A stretch of DNA of 64,000 nt. It comes from Parafrankia discariae. GTDB lineage: Bacteria; Actinomycetota; Actinomycetes; Frankiales; Frankiaceae. Numbering within the stretch: position 1 is the stretch's first letter; each line of letters starts with the position of its first letter. The translations under genes and the position numbers were made by a program. Location: positions 17,632 to 81,631 of the forward strand of contig NZ_KB891102.1 of NCBI RefSeq assembly GCF_000373365.1. Direction: 5' to 3'. A model generated the notes under the pieces. It was given only the letters and a program-made list of their open reading frames with translations, searched no databases and was not told the DNA's origin. Positions 63,849 through 64,000 of the stretch are shown piece after piece.

Positions 63849-64000
63849 ATGCTGCGCGCCACGCTGCGGAGCCTGCTGGCCCGCAAGGTCCGGCTTGTCC
63901 TGTCGGCGCTCGCGGTCGTCGTGGGTGTCAGCTTCGTCACCGGCACCCTGGTCCTCACCGACACGCTGAACCGGACGTTCGACACCCTGTTCACCGACAT
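63849..64000 (+). CDS. FtsX/MacB-type permease (partial)
   Basis: Only the first 50 codons are visible, to the right edge. The N-terminus LRSLLARKVRLVLSALAVVVG is the first membrane segment of FtsX-domain permeases, then FVTGTLVLTDTLNRTFDTLF, the start of the periplasmic domain. With the ATPase just upstream it forms an export or lipoprotein-release ABC system. Confidence 0.85.
   Translation, partial: MLRATLRSLLARKVRLVLSALAVVVGVSFVTGTLVLTDTLNRTFDTLFTD

Overview
The window is high-GC actinobacterial DNA. Three things point to a filamentous actinomycete, with Frankia or a close relative as my best guess: a complete Pup-proteasome locus in its usual order, aerobic-type cobalamin genes, and an ansamycin-type polyketide cluster with a SARP regulator. 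The genus is an inference from general gene content and cannot be proven from the sequence alone.

Left part, 1 to about 17,300: a secondary-metabolite cluster that runs off the left edge. On the minus strand lie a SARP-type regulator, then a translationally coupled set of 3-amino-5-hydroxybenzoate (AHBA) genes (AHBA synthase, Gfo/Idh/MocA oxidoreductase, HAD phosphatase), then the first PKS gene. That PKS begins with an acyl-ligase/inactive-KR/ACP loading module and enters its first KS at the edge. This is the starter-unit logic of rifamycin-type ansamycins. To the right are a flavin reductase, a divergent TetR/MFS pair with two perfect palindromes between them, a second MFS exporter, a FetB-like permease and a stand-alone KAS III-like enzyme; these may be accessory genes of the cluster.

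Middle, 17,300 to 27,600: metabolic and accessory genes. They include a solute-binding lipoprotein, a TPR-like protein coupled to a full-length HypF, an amidohydrolase coupled to a SnoaL-like protein, a tandem VOC protein, a lipoprotein and a methyltransferase. The last two diverge around a long perfect inverted repeat.

27,900 to 32,040: the part I find most novel. A 901-residue STAND-like protein with a degenerate P-loop, an overlapping protein of unknown function, and a convergent small protein with an effector-associated (EAD-like) helical domain. The STAND-like protein near its N-terminus and the small protein at its C-terminus carry the same glycine/asparagine-rich 20-residue motif (16 of 20 identical). 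That arrangement resembles bacterial amyloid-signalling pairs linking an NTPase sensor to an adaptor or effector.

32,085 to 39,775: a cobalamin operon (riboswitch, cbtB, cbtA, cobD, cobQ, cobN), tightly coupled. 39,875 to 58,000: helY, tatC, tatA, pafC, pafB, an FKBP lipoprotein, pafA, an inserted membrane protein and dienelactone hydrolase, prcA, prcB, pup, dop and arc, which is the protein-degradation neighbourhood of actinobacteria. 58,000 to the end: ferredoxin, trmI, an M50 protease, a RecB-like nuclease and the start of a MacB/FtsX-type ABC exporter.

No rRNA, tRNA, CRISPR array or insertion sequence was recognised.
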